From positions 32,215,264-32,279,263 of the forward strand of contig CM046298.1 in assembly GCA_025267735.1 (NCBI GenBank): 64,000 bases of DNA, read 5' to 3'. A program made the translations under genes and the position numbers. The stretch's first letter is position 1; each line of letters opens with the position of its first letter. The notes beneath the pieces are model-generated. The model saw only the letters and a program-made list of their open reading frames with translations, searched no databases and was not told the origin of the DNA. This stretch comes from Mactra quadrangularis (taxonomy: Eukaryota > Mollusca > Bivalvia > Venerida > Mactridae). Below, piece after piece: positions 26,724 to 38,984 of this stretch.

Positions 26724-26846
26724 TTGGTGTTAACCTGTGTGAACCTTGTAATAATTCATACACTGGCTGCAGTTCTCTTGTCTGCAATGGTGACGGTGGT
26801 GTTTGTGTTTGTCAAGTTGGATATGTACAAATCAACGATACATGCT
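26724..26846 (+). CDS. Internal exon encoding an EGF-like module
   Basis: The 123-bp exon follows a pyrimidine-rich tract and an AG at 26,722-26,723, and ends at a consensus GTAAGT donor (26,847). The open frame splits a codon after its first base at both ends, so the exon is symmetrical phase 1-1, as is usual for EGF module exons. The peptide has cysteines at codons 26,738, 26,747, 26,768, 26,783, 26,804, 26,810 and 26,843. The last six fit EGF spacing: C-x6-C-x4-C-x6-C-x-C-x10-C, with 'CVCQVGY' matching the C-x-C-x2-G-Y signature. An extra cysteine gives 'LCEPC' at the start. EGF modules are extracellular, disulphide-bonded folds in secreted or membrane proteins. Base composition here is clearly less AT-rich than the flanks. 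No neighbouring exon could be identified, so the parent protein is unknown, and a relic exon cannot be excluded, although no lesion is visible. Confidence 0.78.
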
Positions 26847-29800
26847 GTAAGTATAATATATTGCAATGGTATTGCTTGTAATGTCTATAATTTACAAATT
26901 ACATGGTAATTTGTCATTGTAAACCCCTCAAACGAATAACGAAAACAGGACCATAGATTATAACGTTATGTTGATTTAAAACATTACAAATGTAACGTAT
27001 TATGGAGGTTAAGTTATATTTATTTATTGCATTATTATACCTCCTTTTAAGATTTAAATTATCACTTTCATCCAAAAAAACCCCATGCATCAATTATACT
27101 TAATATATCCTGAACTGTATTTACATAAACTAACAACTGAATTAAACAGCTGTAAGATTAATAAACTCCTTTTTAAGGTTTCATTTGTAAAGTTCTTTTT
27201 TGTTTATTATATATTTGTTTTAGCCAATTTATTATAATTTATAGAAGTTTTATTTTGACGTATACATGTATATGTGTGCTATATTCTATCAGTTTAATAG
27301 TCTTTTGTTACGAAATCAAAGCCCAAGATGTATCTCAATAAACACATTTTTATTATATATACAAATTATTAAACGAAAGGGAGTTATTTAAACAATCTAA
27401 CAGTACTAAATGTTTTTGATACGTATGAAAGCGAATATCAGAAATTTTATAATTATTTTTTAATCTGTCAAAACTTTACACTTACGTTAAATAACGAATT
27501 TAAATCATCGTTTTCGCACGATTTGTTTCGATAAAGTTAGTAGGATTCAATCTGGTTTTTGGTGTGTAATAAACATACATCATATCCAGCAAGCTCTTCT
27601 GTCAAATGATATGCAATACGATTATGAATATTCTAATATATTTAGTTACACTTTGTTACGTCTGATTTAGGTAAGCCGATGTCTGATCAAACTATTTCTT
27701 ATAGATGAAAATAACGTATAATTCTAAGGTGACGACAAATCATATTTCATGATTACAATACAATTACTTATGGGAACCAAAATGCAAATATCAGATATAA
27801 CATAACAGACTATATCACAACTAAATGATAAATGTGTCTCTGTTAAAGACATCCTTTATATTATAGTACTTAGTACGTGGAGAAATATTTATTAATTTTG
27901 TCTATTTGACCCAAGAATATATGAGATATATACGGTGATAAATATGATAGATAGTAGTGGAATACCAGACAAATCGTTTAAACAGATAACGTAAATCATT
28001 ACTGATCACAGGATTGACTTGTCAAACATTTCGTGTAATATACTTAGATAATTATGTACATTTTATAAAAATGAAAAAGGAGTTACACGCTCAAAAATCA
28101 GTGGTACTCTTATGGTGTATTTTAAGATAAATAACCGTACCAGATTTTTTTTTAATATGTTACAGTATACTTTACATTTACAATGAAACAGTGTTACAAA
28201 AAATGTAAAACAATCAAGTATCTTTAAAATATTTATAACCTCGGTCGCGTAGCCCGATAAATTAAAATCGTTTAAAGTCATTATCCGTGATATTTCTGTC
28301 TATGAGCTAAAGTTCCCATGTATCATATTAAAAAGCAATGGTCTGTCGCAACCTACAAACCAGCAACTACATCAAATTTCTGTCAGTGTAAACTAACAGT
28401 TATACTAGTGTGTCATCACAGAAACATAGAAATACAAGTATTGTATAATTTCTGTGTCTTTTACTGGACTATCTGTGTTCATTAGTTTATTGTAATCATT
28501 TTATCAAACTTCAAAACTGATATAATAAACCCTGTTGTAACAGTAAAATAGTTTTCATGTTGTTTAAATTAACATTACTGCAAAAACATTCAAATATCTA
28601 GGAGTATGTTTCTCGTCAACTATTAATAAGGTCCAATAAAATATCTTCAGCGTGATAACCTTCACTGTCCTACATTTGCATAATAACCAATTCTGTTTTT
28701 ATCATCTCTTAACCATTTTCATTTTATTATTTCCTAACTATGAATATGATTGTGAGGCGCTTTTGAACATATATTAAATATGAAAAGAGCGCTTAACAAA
28801 TTTGGTGCAATAAAAATGTATTGGTAATTTACAAAAAAACCTTTATGCGTTTTCTTCCAGACCTTGCTTTTTATTGCGAGAAAATCATATTGCTATAAAA
28901 TTCCTCAAAGAAATGGAGCACACAAATACATGTAATATCATAATGTTAAAAAATAAAAGCATACAGAATCTTTATATTCCAAAAACATGCAATACAACAT
29001 ACTACACCGAATACACAGTAGTTAAAATATACTAGAAAACAGAAGGCACAAAGTATTGCATGTGTAGCATGTAGTAATATGATTTACCTTGTACAAATAT
29101 TTATGTAATAACACTTTACTCGCGATAAAACGTATAATCTAATTGCAGAAAATGCGTATATAGTCACACTTGGCATAGCAATGAAACTAAAGTCTGTATT
29201 AATTTGATTTAAGGTTACCGAATCTTAGTTCATTTTCACACTTTCAAAATAGATCTTTTTTAACAAAACAATAATGATTTAATAGAGGACCACTATTATT
29301 TTGTCAAAACCTAAGTAGAATCATTTCAAATTCATTGATATTGTAACAGAATTTTGACAATTTTTGCGATGCTACTACATGTATATAGTTGATGTTTTTT
29401 CTATTCAGTCAATAATCTAGTTATGGCCGTTTTATTATCCATTTTTTGTTGAAGTTAACCTTACCTTATGAAAATATTGATTTCAAGAAAATGCACTATT
29501 ACATAAAAGTAAATTGTGAAAAAAGAGTTTTATCATCGGTTTCCAGTAACGGCAATCTCATCATATATTGGAATAACGTTTCAATATCTTGAACATGCAC
29601 GTGAACTGTAATTACTGATGTCACTGTATCAACTTAATGTGGCAATCAAGCTTAAGTAGGTCTTTACATGTTATATAAATTGTTTGTTCAGGTAATTTTA
29701 TCTCATGGATTTAACATAAGTTTTTTACTCGTATTGAATTCACGTCAAAGGAGTATACGACATGCTGAGTTTTATTAATCACGAAAAATGAGACAAAGCA

Positions 29801-30794
29801 TAACTTTTTTTATTTCAAAATATTCCTATCACAACAACATTCCAGTTAAGCAGATTTGACAACCAGTATTATGTGCGTTGCATCACAAAATTCACTGTGA
29901 AAAATCTTGGAATAAGCTTACAAAATACAATGACCTTAAAAAGTCTAAATTTGATATGCTTAGCAAATGACTTAACTTTTTCTTGTCTGTATTAAAACTC
30001 TTAACAGTGACAGACCATAATAAATCATACGTATTTGATATGTGATTGAATATTCGACTTATATTAATGATAGTCATTCTGTATACGTTATCTGAATATT
30101 CAAGTATAGTTGGTATGCAACTATTGTAGGAGTACACCGCTACCCAAACATAATAAAACTATGTTATATAATGTTCTAATGGTGTTATTTAATGGTAAAA
30201 CTTTCATTGAAACACAATCAATTCATGCTTTACAACAGTTTATGATTTTTGTGGTCTTCTCACATGTACTTCATTGTCAAATTAAATGATATCATTTCGA
30301 AGCAACAACAATTTTTGTAAGGCTTACTTTTAGAACTGACAGTTCTGGAAGTGCAGTAACTTGTTCGGGTTCATGTTAATTTATTGTTTTTGGTATAATT
30401 TTAAATTATTTTAACAAGGTTATTCAAATATAAATGTTAACAGGTCACGTATAAAACTAGAGAACTGATTCCAAATTCGATGTAATTTAGAATTAACGAG
30501 AATTTCTTTCCTGAAATAAAAAACTTAATTGCTGGCATGGGAGTTGATAACTGCTGCTTAATTTAAAAAAGAGAACTAATGTAATGAGATTTGATTGATC
30601 TCCAAAAGATGTTTCAGAACTATTTAATACATTGGATGCCAACAAGGGATATTTTAAACATGACAATAGTACTTTTTAGATTCATAAACATGTATACTTC
30701 ATTCGATATTTCCTTCTTGTAGCAAGAAAATAATACAAAAATAGTTTTACCCCATGTCTATGCTTTGTATGAAATGAAGACATTATTTCGGATT

Positions 30795-30930
30795 TGGGTG
30801 CAACACAACAAAGAACACAAAACAACAAAACAAATCACAAAATGATCTAACAAACCAAAACACAAATCAACAAAACTGAATTACACAACAAAGCACAACA
30901 CAAGATAAAACAGCAAAGCACTACACAATG
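30795..30930 (+). repeat. Low-complexity acaa-rich tract in unit 3
   Basis: Imperfect 'aacaaaacaca' words over about 135 bp. Units 1 and 2 have shorter, interrupted versions at the same position (about 10,245-10,300 and 16,520-16,590), so the tract has expanded in unit 3. Confidence 0.6.
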
Positions 30931-31017
30931 GAATTCGATACATTAATAACTAAGACTATAATAACAAAGCACACCATATTAATAAACACATTTTTAACAC
31001 ATTTGTTGTTAAGAGAA

Positions 31018-31327
31018 AACAAACAATTTAAAACATATCAATGGAGAGTATACGATTGCTGGTTATGTGTGTATTTAAAACAATAAAGCATTATAAATGA
31101 CTCTTCTAATTTAATAGTATAAGTTAACTACGGAACTGACAAACACATGTATACATGACAAATACATATCTCAACAAACAATTTAAACATATCAATGGAG
31201 AGTATACGCTTGCTGGTTATATGAACACATGTATTTTTAATAATAAAGCAATATAAATGACTCTTCTAATATAATAGTATAAGTTAACTACGGAACTGAC
31301 AAACACATGTATACATGACAAATACAT
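31018..31327 (+). repeat. Two-copy tandem duplication, 155-bp period
   Basis: Adjacent direct copies (31,018-31,172 and 31,173-31,327) share 'atcaatggagagtatacg', 'aaatgactcttctaat' and 'aactacggaactgacaaac'. Divergence is low compared with the large units, so this is a much younger event. Only one copy exists at the equivalent place in units 1 and 2. Confidence 0.9.
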
Positions 31328-33097
31328 AACTCAGTTGAATGTACGGTAATGTAGATTTAAAAAGTCATTTGCATCAATTCTCAAATGGGAGATGAAAATC
31401 AGAACAGTCAATGTCAATGACCCAAGAACAATACTGGAAGATTTAATTTTTAACTTATTCGTAAATCTGAATGACTGAATTTGTAATCTATTAACTTAAA
31501 ATGATATTATATCAGCTTGATATATATAATTCTCTCGGGAGTATGTTTTACATGACTTTCTTTTTTTTACTTTGTCTTCCAATAACCGACGTAATTATGT
31601 ACATTTTAAAACATAAAGACCATGGCAATCTTAAAATCATTAATACGTTTGACAGATTAAACGTTCAGTGAGTTATGAAAGGTCTTAACATGTAATAGAA
31701 TCTTCAACCAAAGACATTAAAAAATAAACAAAAATAAATGAAATTGTTATTAGATTTTGTCTATGCTAATTTTATTCATTTTAAATCTCCTCTTTTACGA
31801 TCCTATATTAATCTTTGTTTTGCATCAAAGACCATAAATAAGTTTATGTTGAAGAACTTAGAAACGTAAAACATTAATAATAAAAACTGTATTTGATTAT
31901 ATACAGTTAATAACATAGCGTTAAAATACTTTAACAATTTATCAAAGTTACACACGTCTTGAAATAATTGAAAAAAAGATAATCGAAATAATAAAACGGT
32001 GGTGCAACTTACAGTTCAATACGTTATACAGAAAAATATCAGTATTAAAAAATGTTTGATTTCCATATGTTATGACACAGAACTGCAAACGCCTATTTGC
32101 TTATACCTTCAACAATTCAATTACAAGAACAGGTTCTTTGAATTATTCATTATAAGCAAATTCTAAATGAGTTTATGTCATGTATTGATACGATACAATT
32201 ACTAATTATTCGATTTCAATAATAAAAGTCATCTTATATATCAAAATACTGATATGTTGCACTTAATGGCCTAAGACAAGAGGGAACCATTTCCATATTA
32301 TTTACAGATAAGACATCATTGAAACATGTTTCATATTGATATATCTTATGTTCTTGATATAAAGGCATTGATTGTCTATACCACCAAGTACTTTACTGCG
32401 CTGAGTGCGTTAAAAACGCATTTTCTTAAAAGCATTGAAAGCAAAAGACTATATTCTTACATAAACAAACTATAATGATTGGCACAAACATTTATAATAC
32501 CATTTCAGACGTTGCTTGTCCTTGAATTATTTACTGTTTTTCACAAAAGCTAAATGAAGTAATGACAACATAAATATTAAATATTAAAATTGAAGGTATT
32601 TGTCTGAAAACGCTAAAACATGTTTTATTTACCTGTTCAAAGAAATATTTTGGTTTATTGGCGCTTTTATATAATGTATGCATGTGGAAACACACATTCG
32701 ATATAAAATAATAATAAAATTGTATCCCAGTGGTTAGTATATATGTTATATTGAGTCTGTTTTTTGACAAAAACACGTGAAGTACAGTATATTATAACTT
32801 TAAAAGTTAAAACAAGGCAGTAGTGCAAGTGAAAAATAAAGTTAATTTATCTTGATGCACATAACTGTTTCATATAACGTACCAATTTAATTAACCCATT
32901 CTTATCTTGTCTCTGTGTGTTTCATCGCTTCAAAACACACGCAATATCTCAGTGATACCTAAATAATGAAAGCAACTCTAAGACAAAAGCGAAAACATCA
33001 CGTAAATAAATCATATACATATTGCTTACATACTACTTCTGTTCCAAAGATTTAACAATTATAATACTTAGATCGAAGTAAGCCGAATGACCGTATA

Positions 33098-33340
33098 GGA
33101 GCTGTGGTCCAGTGGTAGGACGCACGATTAGGGATTGAGAGGTCCCGGATTCGATCCCCACTAAGGTCATTGCTAATTTCCTTGAGCAAGAAATTAAGTA
33201 ATAATTGTTCCACTCGACCCAGGTGTAAAAAGTACTGTGAGGGATCGCCTGCCTGAGGGTGATTTCAATGATCAGGAGTTATCTTACAAGATTGTAAAGT
33301 CGGCTGAACATGTATATGAAAGCAGACTTTAAACCGAAAT
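33098..33340 (+). mobile_element. tRNA-derived SINE (family 1), third copy
   Basis: A box region 'gtggtccagtggtaggac', B box 'ttcgatcccc' (33,150-33,159), the 'caatgctaatttccttgagc' type body and an end similar to the other two copies ('ttgtaaagtcggctgaacatg'). It lies outside the aligned part of units 1 and 2, so it is an independent insertion. Confidence 0.85.
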
Positions 33341-34320
33341 GGTTATAGTCGTCTAAATAGTATTTACTTTAAAAATGAGTGTAGTGAATTAAGGGTACAC
33401 GGTGTGAATCAGAGGTATTGTTATTATATAATTTTATTCAATTCTTTAAATAATACGATTGATATTTGATTCGAGTAATTAATTACAAGTAAGATATTTG
33501 AAACCATTAAGAAACGTATACAAACTTAAAGGCAATGCTGTACTTCAAAAACAAAATACTCCAGATAATGTTCGTAGTGCTAGTACAAATTAAACGAATA
33601 CAACTTAAAACGATCGATTTAAAAAAAATACGTTGAAAATTGTTTGTGTTTATTATAGAGTAGTGTGACTTATACACGTGGTTAAGATTGTGTCTGGCGA
33701 ATTTTTAGATAGTTCTGTGCATTTGAAGTACAAAACTGGACAACATGCATTAAAAAATGCCTGCAAAAGATCACATCTCTAACAAATGAATCTTTCAACC
33801 AAATTTAAATTGATGTTTTGTCAAATTGTGATACATTTACAGTTCACAAGAGACCATTTATACAACAATTTTAGCAGAAGATCATGAGAAATCAATTATA
33901 ATGCAATAACAATGCAATAAAAACTTTTTTTGTACTATGGAGTTCACTTAATTCACTTCGAAATGGTGCTTCATCCTGATTTCAAACAATGTGATTTTCA
34001 AGGTTAACTTTAATTCATTTAGACATTGTCTGTGCGAAATATTATTCCATAAAATAGCTATTGAGACAGAATGATGTTATTTTGATGCCACGATTATCTC
34101 TTAAGAGAGTTAACAATGAGGTTTATGATTTATTTGACGATCGTATTTCTTTCTCTACTTAAAACACTGAAATGCAACGTAGCTTACATTCACTCATTTA
34201 CACTCTTGGCATTAAAACAAAACTAGAACCTTAAAAATTGGTATATCTACATAATTACCAAATCAGATAAAACTATAAAATTTACTTCTACAATGTAAAG
34301 AGAGTTAAATCTAATAACTA

Positions 34321-34583
34321 AGCTCGTTTAGGATAACTTGAGACAAACGACTCAGTTTGTTTACATATTTGGGACTCGGGTATTACATAAAACAGGGAGG
34401 TCAGCTGATTTTGTGTAATGAAAGTATTAAACATGTCTTAATGCGTGAACGTGTATTCTCGTACTAAATTTAATACATAAAAACATGCCGATAATAGTCG
34501 ATAATTACGTGTACTAAACTTAAATCCACATGTGTATAAAAATGGCATCATTGTATTTTGTCTCAAGTTATCCTAAACGAGCT
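34321..34583. mobile_element. MITE-like element with perfect 27-bp terminal inverted repeats
   Basis: The first 27 bases (34,321-34,347, beginning 'agctcgtttaggataacttg') recur exactly inverted at 34,557-34,583, giving a 263-bp element with no coding capacity. The sister repeat block (about 24,700-24,830) has no such element, so it inserted after that duplication. The immediate flanks show no clear target duplication beyond possible TA-rich bases. The perfect ends suggest recent movement. The superfamily is not assigned. Confidence 0.82.
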
Positions 34584-37180
34584 ATACATGTTTTACATAT
34601 ATAGAAAAATTCTGAAAATGAAATCAAACAAACACGCCAGGAATATATTCTAAAATTATCGTTTAAGGTTTTTACTACATGATAACTTTAAGTATAAAAA
34701 TTAAAATTATCCCAGTGGTGTATTCTATAAAGTTTACAACTGTGTTTATCAAAACGTAGCCCATTATCATGTTTGTAGTAAATAATGGCAAGTAAACTGA
34801 ATCCCATGTACATGTATTTATTAAATTTAAAACGGTACCGAAACAGACAATGCATCGATATCAATCAATAAATTATTTAATGAATATAAAATTGTACAGA
34901 AACAATTATACACGGATACATTTGATATAACGCTAAGTAAGTACATGAAAATATTTTGGCATTGTGGGCGTACTTAAAAGCAAGATTTGTGTTACCTTTA
35001 TATTTGCTGCAGTATTAAAGTGGCATTTGGTAACATGTGGTGTATGATTGACTCTGAAAAGATTAGCATTTGATAGAACATTTACGTTCAGTTAGTGTGT
35101 TTATAACAGTCAGACTTACAACAATATTGAAACCATTAATGGTATCATGATTTATCTTTCTATTCATAATTTCATATCATATGTTTAAACAGTAAGTTTG
35201 ATTTATTTAAAATTTTCATCGTTAGTTTTGACTGCGAATTGTTTGTCTTAGACTTTAATTACAGTAAAAACAAACATACCAGAAAATAAATTATTTGATG
35301 TTTTATTTTAATTATTTTCAATTCGATAATGTTGTGTAAAACAGACACAATTTCGCCTTTCTGCACTAGTATAGTTTTTGTCTCAATGCGTAAGTTATAT
35401 AAACGCATCAACTAACTATGATAGCATTTAATGACTCAAGTATCAGGTGTTTGTTTCATACACTAGGCTTGCAGTGCAGACATTTACAAATGATGTATAA
35501 ACGTTAATACATCGATATGAAGTGGCGAGCCAGATTTTAATTTTGCTTGTACTGATGAAAAGAAGTGCTGATACTTCTAATATTTTATTCACACACTGTC
35601 TTATCCGTTGAACATTTTCATTTTATATGAATTGAAGAGGATACCAAAAATCCAATATCGAGGAATAAACTTTATGGACTTTAAGTTCATAAATGCGTAT
35701 CTCTCACTGGTATCGTATCATTTAAACGTATCAAGTTCTAACAGCTGTAAATACAAAATAAAACATCAAGTGATAACTCATAGCTAAATATCTTCAATTG
35801 ACAGAAAACAATCTGTCTCATGATAAAGGTTAGACAGTTTATAACATTATTCAATGCTTTATTTATCAACTAAAATGGTAATTAGATGCTCAGCTCACAA
35901 AATACAGGAAAAGAAATTTTTAATAACTATCTCTAATGAACCTACAACGTCATGCTCGTTTCCGTATTAGCGGAAGTTATCATTGTTGAGTCAGGTACAA
36001 ACTCACGACATCATGACATTGGTATTACCTACCTAATTACAGTATTTGTATAGAAAGTAAGATGTTTTAAAGTAATCACGTTATTATTACTTGGAAAAAT
36101 TTATTTAACCATTCTACGTGTTATATACAAAAACATTTTACTTGTTTGCGGTGTAAAGTCGTTTAGAAATTTATTACGGTTTATGGTTAATTATTCTTGT
36201 CTGATTTGCAATATATAATATTTTAAATTGCGTTTACTTGTCTTGTAATCCTCCATTAAAGGCAATTATTAGGATTCTAGAACATTATCTTAATGAAGCA
36301 TGTATACATCAATAATACTAACTCCACTACATGTATGTTATACTTTTTTGTAATTTTTTGATATTTTTATATTAACAAAATCGAGCATGTTCCTAATTAC
36401 TTTGCCAAAACTAGGCATTTGTGCTTCAATCAGGATATATTGAAAGACAAATATTCGACAATATGCATGTTCCAAGGTTGTTTAAGAACTTTATCATCTT
36501 ACTGAAATACTGAAACACAAAATAAACCAGTTAAGTATAGAACTTGTTTACTGAGTTTATCATAGTAGTTATACTTGATCAATTTTAACAAATTGAATTA
36601 AAAATACGTGCTTTATTGAAGGTATGGCACATTGTATAACCTATACTGATATAAATAAAGGTATGTTTTTTCTTGTATGACAAGTCTTGCTGTCTGGACT
36701 GTTTTTAACATAATAAGCGTGTAAGTGTCATATGACCAAATAATTCTAATCCTATATAATCATAATATTGTTTTACATTACCACATTTGTTTTTTATGTG
36801 CGTAAAGACCGCCTTGCTATATATTTTATTCATAGAGACATATCATCAATCAGAATTTAGTTTGACATTTTGTTGAAGAATAACACTAGCACATTGCACA
36901 AGGGACTTACTATTTTGACAATGCTGCAAAAAAGTTATGAGAAACCAATTAAAGTGCAATGGCAATGAAATATGAGCATGTTTAAGTAATAATACGTAAT
37001 GCGATTCACGAAAAAAAACATGTGTTCATTGAAATTAATTTGTTAATTTGTATACGGAAATCATACTTTTAAATTAAAGCATAAAATCCATCGAGAAATG
37101 TCTGTTGTTTATTTTATTTAAGACGTATGCCGATAATTGTATCGTTACTTAAACTTCTTCAAAAGTATCATTAATTGTTT
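34584..37180. other. AT-rich non-genic part of the distal repeat block
   Basis: No gene was found. The best conserved stretch against its sister is 35,750-36,090 (against 25,110-25,440), which contains 'tccgtattagcggaagttat', slightly richer in G+C and with few differences. It may deserve testing as a conserved non-coding or regulatory segment. Confidence 0.45.
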
Positions 37181-37235
37181 TCGGCGCGATATGACCTTTC
37201 TGTGTTGGTGCGCCGTAAAACCCAAACAAACAAAC
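37181..37235 (+). mobile_element. SINE 3' tail fragment
   Basis: A gene-free fragment of the form 'gatatgacctttctgtgttg', then 'gcgccgtaaaaccca' and a caaa tail. It corresponds to the tail of the SINE at 4,705-4,942 read in the opposite direction. The tRNA-like head and body are absent. Confidence 0.7.
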
Positions 37236-38207
37236 TTAAACTTCTATTGCTATTCTATTTTATCTATTTATTTGAACACATTATTAGATGGTTTATATCA
37301 AATATGTCTTCACTTTAAACATGTTTGTAAAATATGTGTTAACTTCAACAAATAAAATGTCATTTTGTGTGTTCATGTCTGTTTGTGTGTAAAGAAATAC
37401 TGTAAATATACATACTAATAATACTTACATTCAACATAATTCTACTAACTTTTTTCTCAAGAAAGTAGAGCAATATAGATGAGTGTATTTTCTGATCTGG
37501 TATTGAAATATTCAGTGCAGGGATAGAATTGGAGGTGTGTTTAAATACTATTTGTCACAAAAATATGCATTAATATATCAGACAATCGAAATTACATATA
37601 TCATTTCAAGTTCATTAACTGTACCCTGCATTTTATAATTGTGTTCATACAATTAAAATTGTGATATAATCTAAATAGCATTACAACTTTGTTTCCCAAA
37701 TAGGGATGGTAATTTCTTATTAAATTATTAGCATTCGTATAGATTGCCAATGAAATAACAGAAATCTCAATGTCTTCGATAATTGAACGGCAAAAATATA
37801 AACCTAACAATGTGTCTAATTGGTAACACACGTTAAGTAATGTTACATTATGACCTTAATTTGATAATACTGTCCCATTGAACGTGACAAAAAGTAAATA
37901 CATTGAGAAAATTAGGTTAACACAGGATATAAATGACACAATTTCAGAGAATTCAGAAGTTCTTGACGGTGACTGAGTTTTTGATAATAATGAAAATAAT
38001 TTATGAACAGAAATAAGAAAGTCAGTTATTTTTCTAGTAAAAATAAACTGGACAAGATAAACCTGGTTGTTTAAGAAAAAAATCTTAAAGCGTATAAAGA
38101 ACAGTAAAAATACACATTTTCAACACAGTCAAAAAGCAAAGAGATAGATGTTTTTAAAATTAGTTTATTATGTCTTAACAAGGACGACATCGAAATCGAA
38201 ATCAAGA

Positions 38208-38418
38208 CAATAGACTATATCCGGAATTCAAATATTTGGGTTTTTCCATGTAGGTACAAACAAACTTTCACTGTTACAATGAAAACACGTGTACAAAGAA
38301 CAATAGGATTTAATCCATATTTCGTGATTTTCATCAATAATGTGTAACACACTTTGTTTGTACCTACATCGCAGGAACGGAAAAACCCACAAATTTGAGT
38401 TCCGAATTAAGTCTATTG
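38208..38418. mobile_element. Fold-back (long inverted repeat) element
   Basis: The left arm starts 'caatagactatatccggaat' and continues through 'gggtttttcc' and 'gtaggtacaaacaaa' to about 38,264. The right arm (38,353-38,418) is its inverse with a few mismatches and a 7-bp indel. Pairing can continue inward through 'gttaca' and 'gaaaa' blocks, so almost the whole 211 bp could fold into one hairpin. The minus-strand open frame here is a by-product. The sister repeat block lacks it. It is probably a non-autonomous MITE. Confidence 0.75.
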
Positions 38419-38984
38419 GGGTTATAGCGTCATTTTTTTCATAATACATCATGTATTACTTTTGTTTAAATTCATTAGTGTATTACACAGTTCTTTTAAC
38501 CAATTTATAAAAATTATTATAATATAAATTTAGTTCTTATTTAGGTGTTGCATATCCTATCATTTCAATCAATTCGATCCATATCAATCGCTTCGTGGTA
38601 CGATAACCTAATCAAAAGACTGCCACAATGCATCTCGATTACAAAAATCATTATCATACACACGGACAATTAAACTGGAGTTATTTTTAAAAATCTAACA
38701 GTATTGCATGTTTGTGATACGTATAAAAATGCTCATCAGGATATTTGAAATTTGTATATTTGTTAATAAATACACGTATGTTAAAAAAAGAATTCCAATC
38801 AGCATTTTGACCCGTTTTTGCACAAAAAATACATTATTTAATATACTTAATGAATATCATGCTCAGCAAACATTTGCTTTAAATAATGTGCAAAGTAAAT
38901 ATTTATAGATAAGGGATTGCATCACCTTTATATCTTACATATTAAGTTACACTTAGTAAACGTCTGATTTAGGTAAGCTTATGT

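Larger units (their letters stand above)
21480..27640 (+). repeat. Distal part of the large repeat, copy following unit 2
   Basis: This stretch aligns in order with about 32,270-38,980 after unit 3. Matched anchors are 21,530 with 32,290 ('atattatttactgataagac' type), 24,240 with 33,720, 25,180 with 35,830, the strongly conserved 'catgctcgtttccgtat' near 25,302 and 35,951, 26,330 with 37,879, and 27,400 with 38,690. Unit 1 has no counterpart, so unit 1 is a truncated copy. The EGF-like exon at 26,724 lies in this block, but no matching exon is recognisable in the sister copy. Confidence 0.75.
27690..31850 (+). repeat. Large tandem repeat, unit 3
   Basis: The head (27,700-28,000) matches the heads of units 1, 2 and 4, with 'gacgacaaatcat' and 'atgtgtctctgttaaagac' as anchors. 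The tail (about 30,400-31,850) matches 9,740-10,815 and 15,980-17,250, including 'atgggagttgataactgctg', 'aaatgggagatgaaaatcag' and 'atcaaagaccataaataagt' type blocks. The part in between could not be aligned to units 1 and 2 by eye, but its first portion matches unit 4 well. Neither the LINE nor the family 1 SINE of units 1 and 2 is present. Confidence 0.75.
31860..38984 (+). repeat. Distal part of the large repeat, copy following unit 3
   Basis: Aligned in order with 21,480-27,640 (anchors given there). It has gained a SINE (33,098), a 263-bp MITE (34,321), a SINE tail fragment (37,181) and a fold-back element (38,208) that the sister copy lacks. The EGF-like exon of the sister copy should fall near 38,060-38,200, but nothing coding is seen there. 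Confidence 0.7.
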
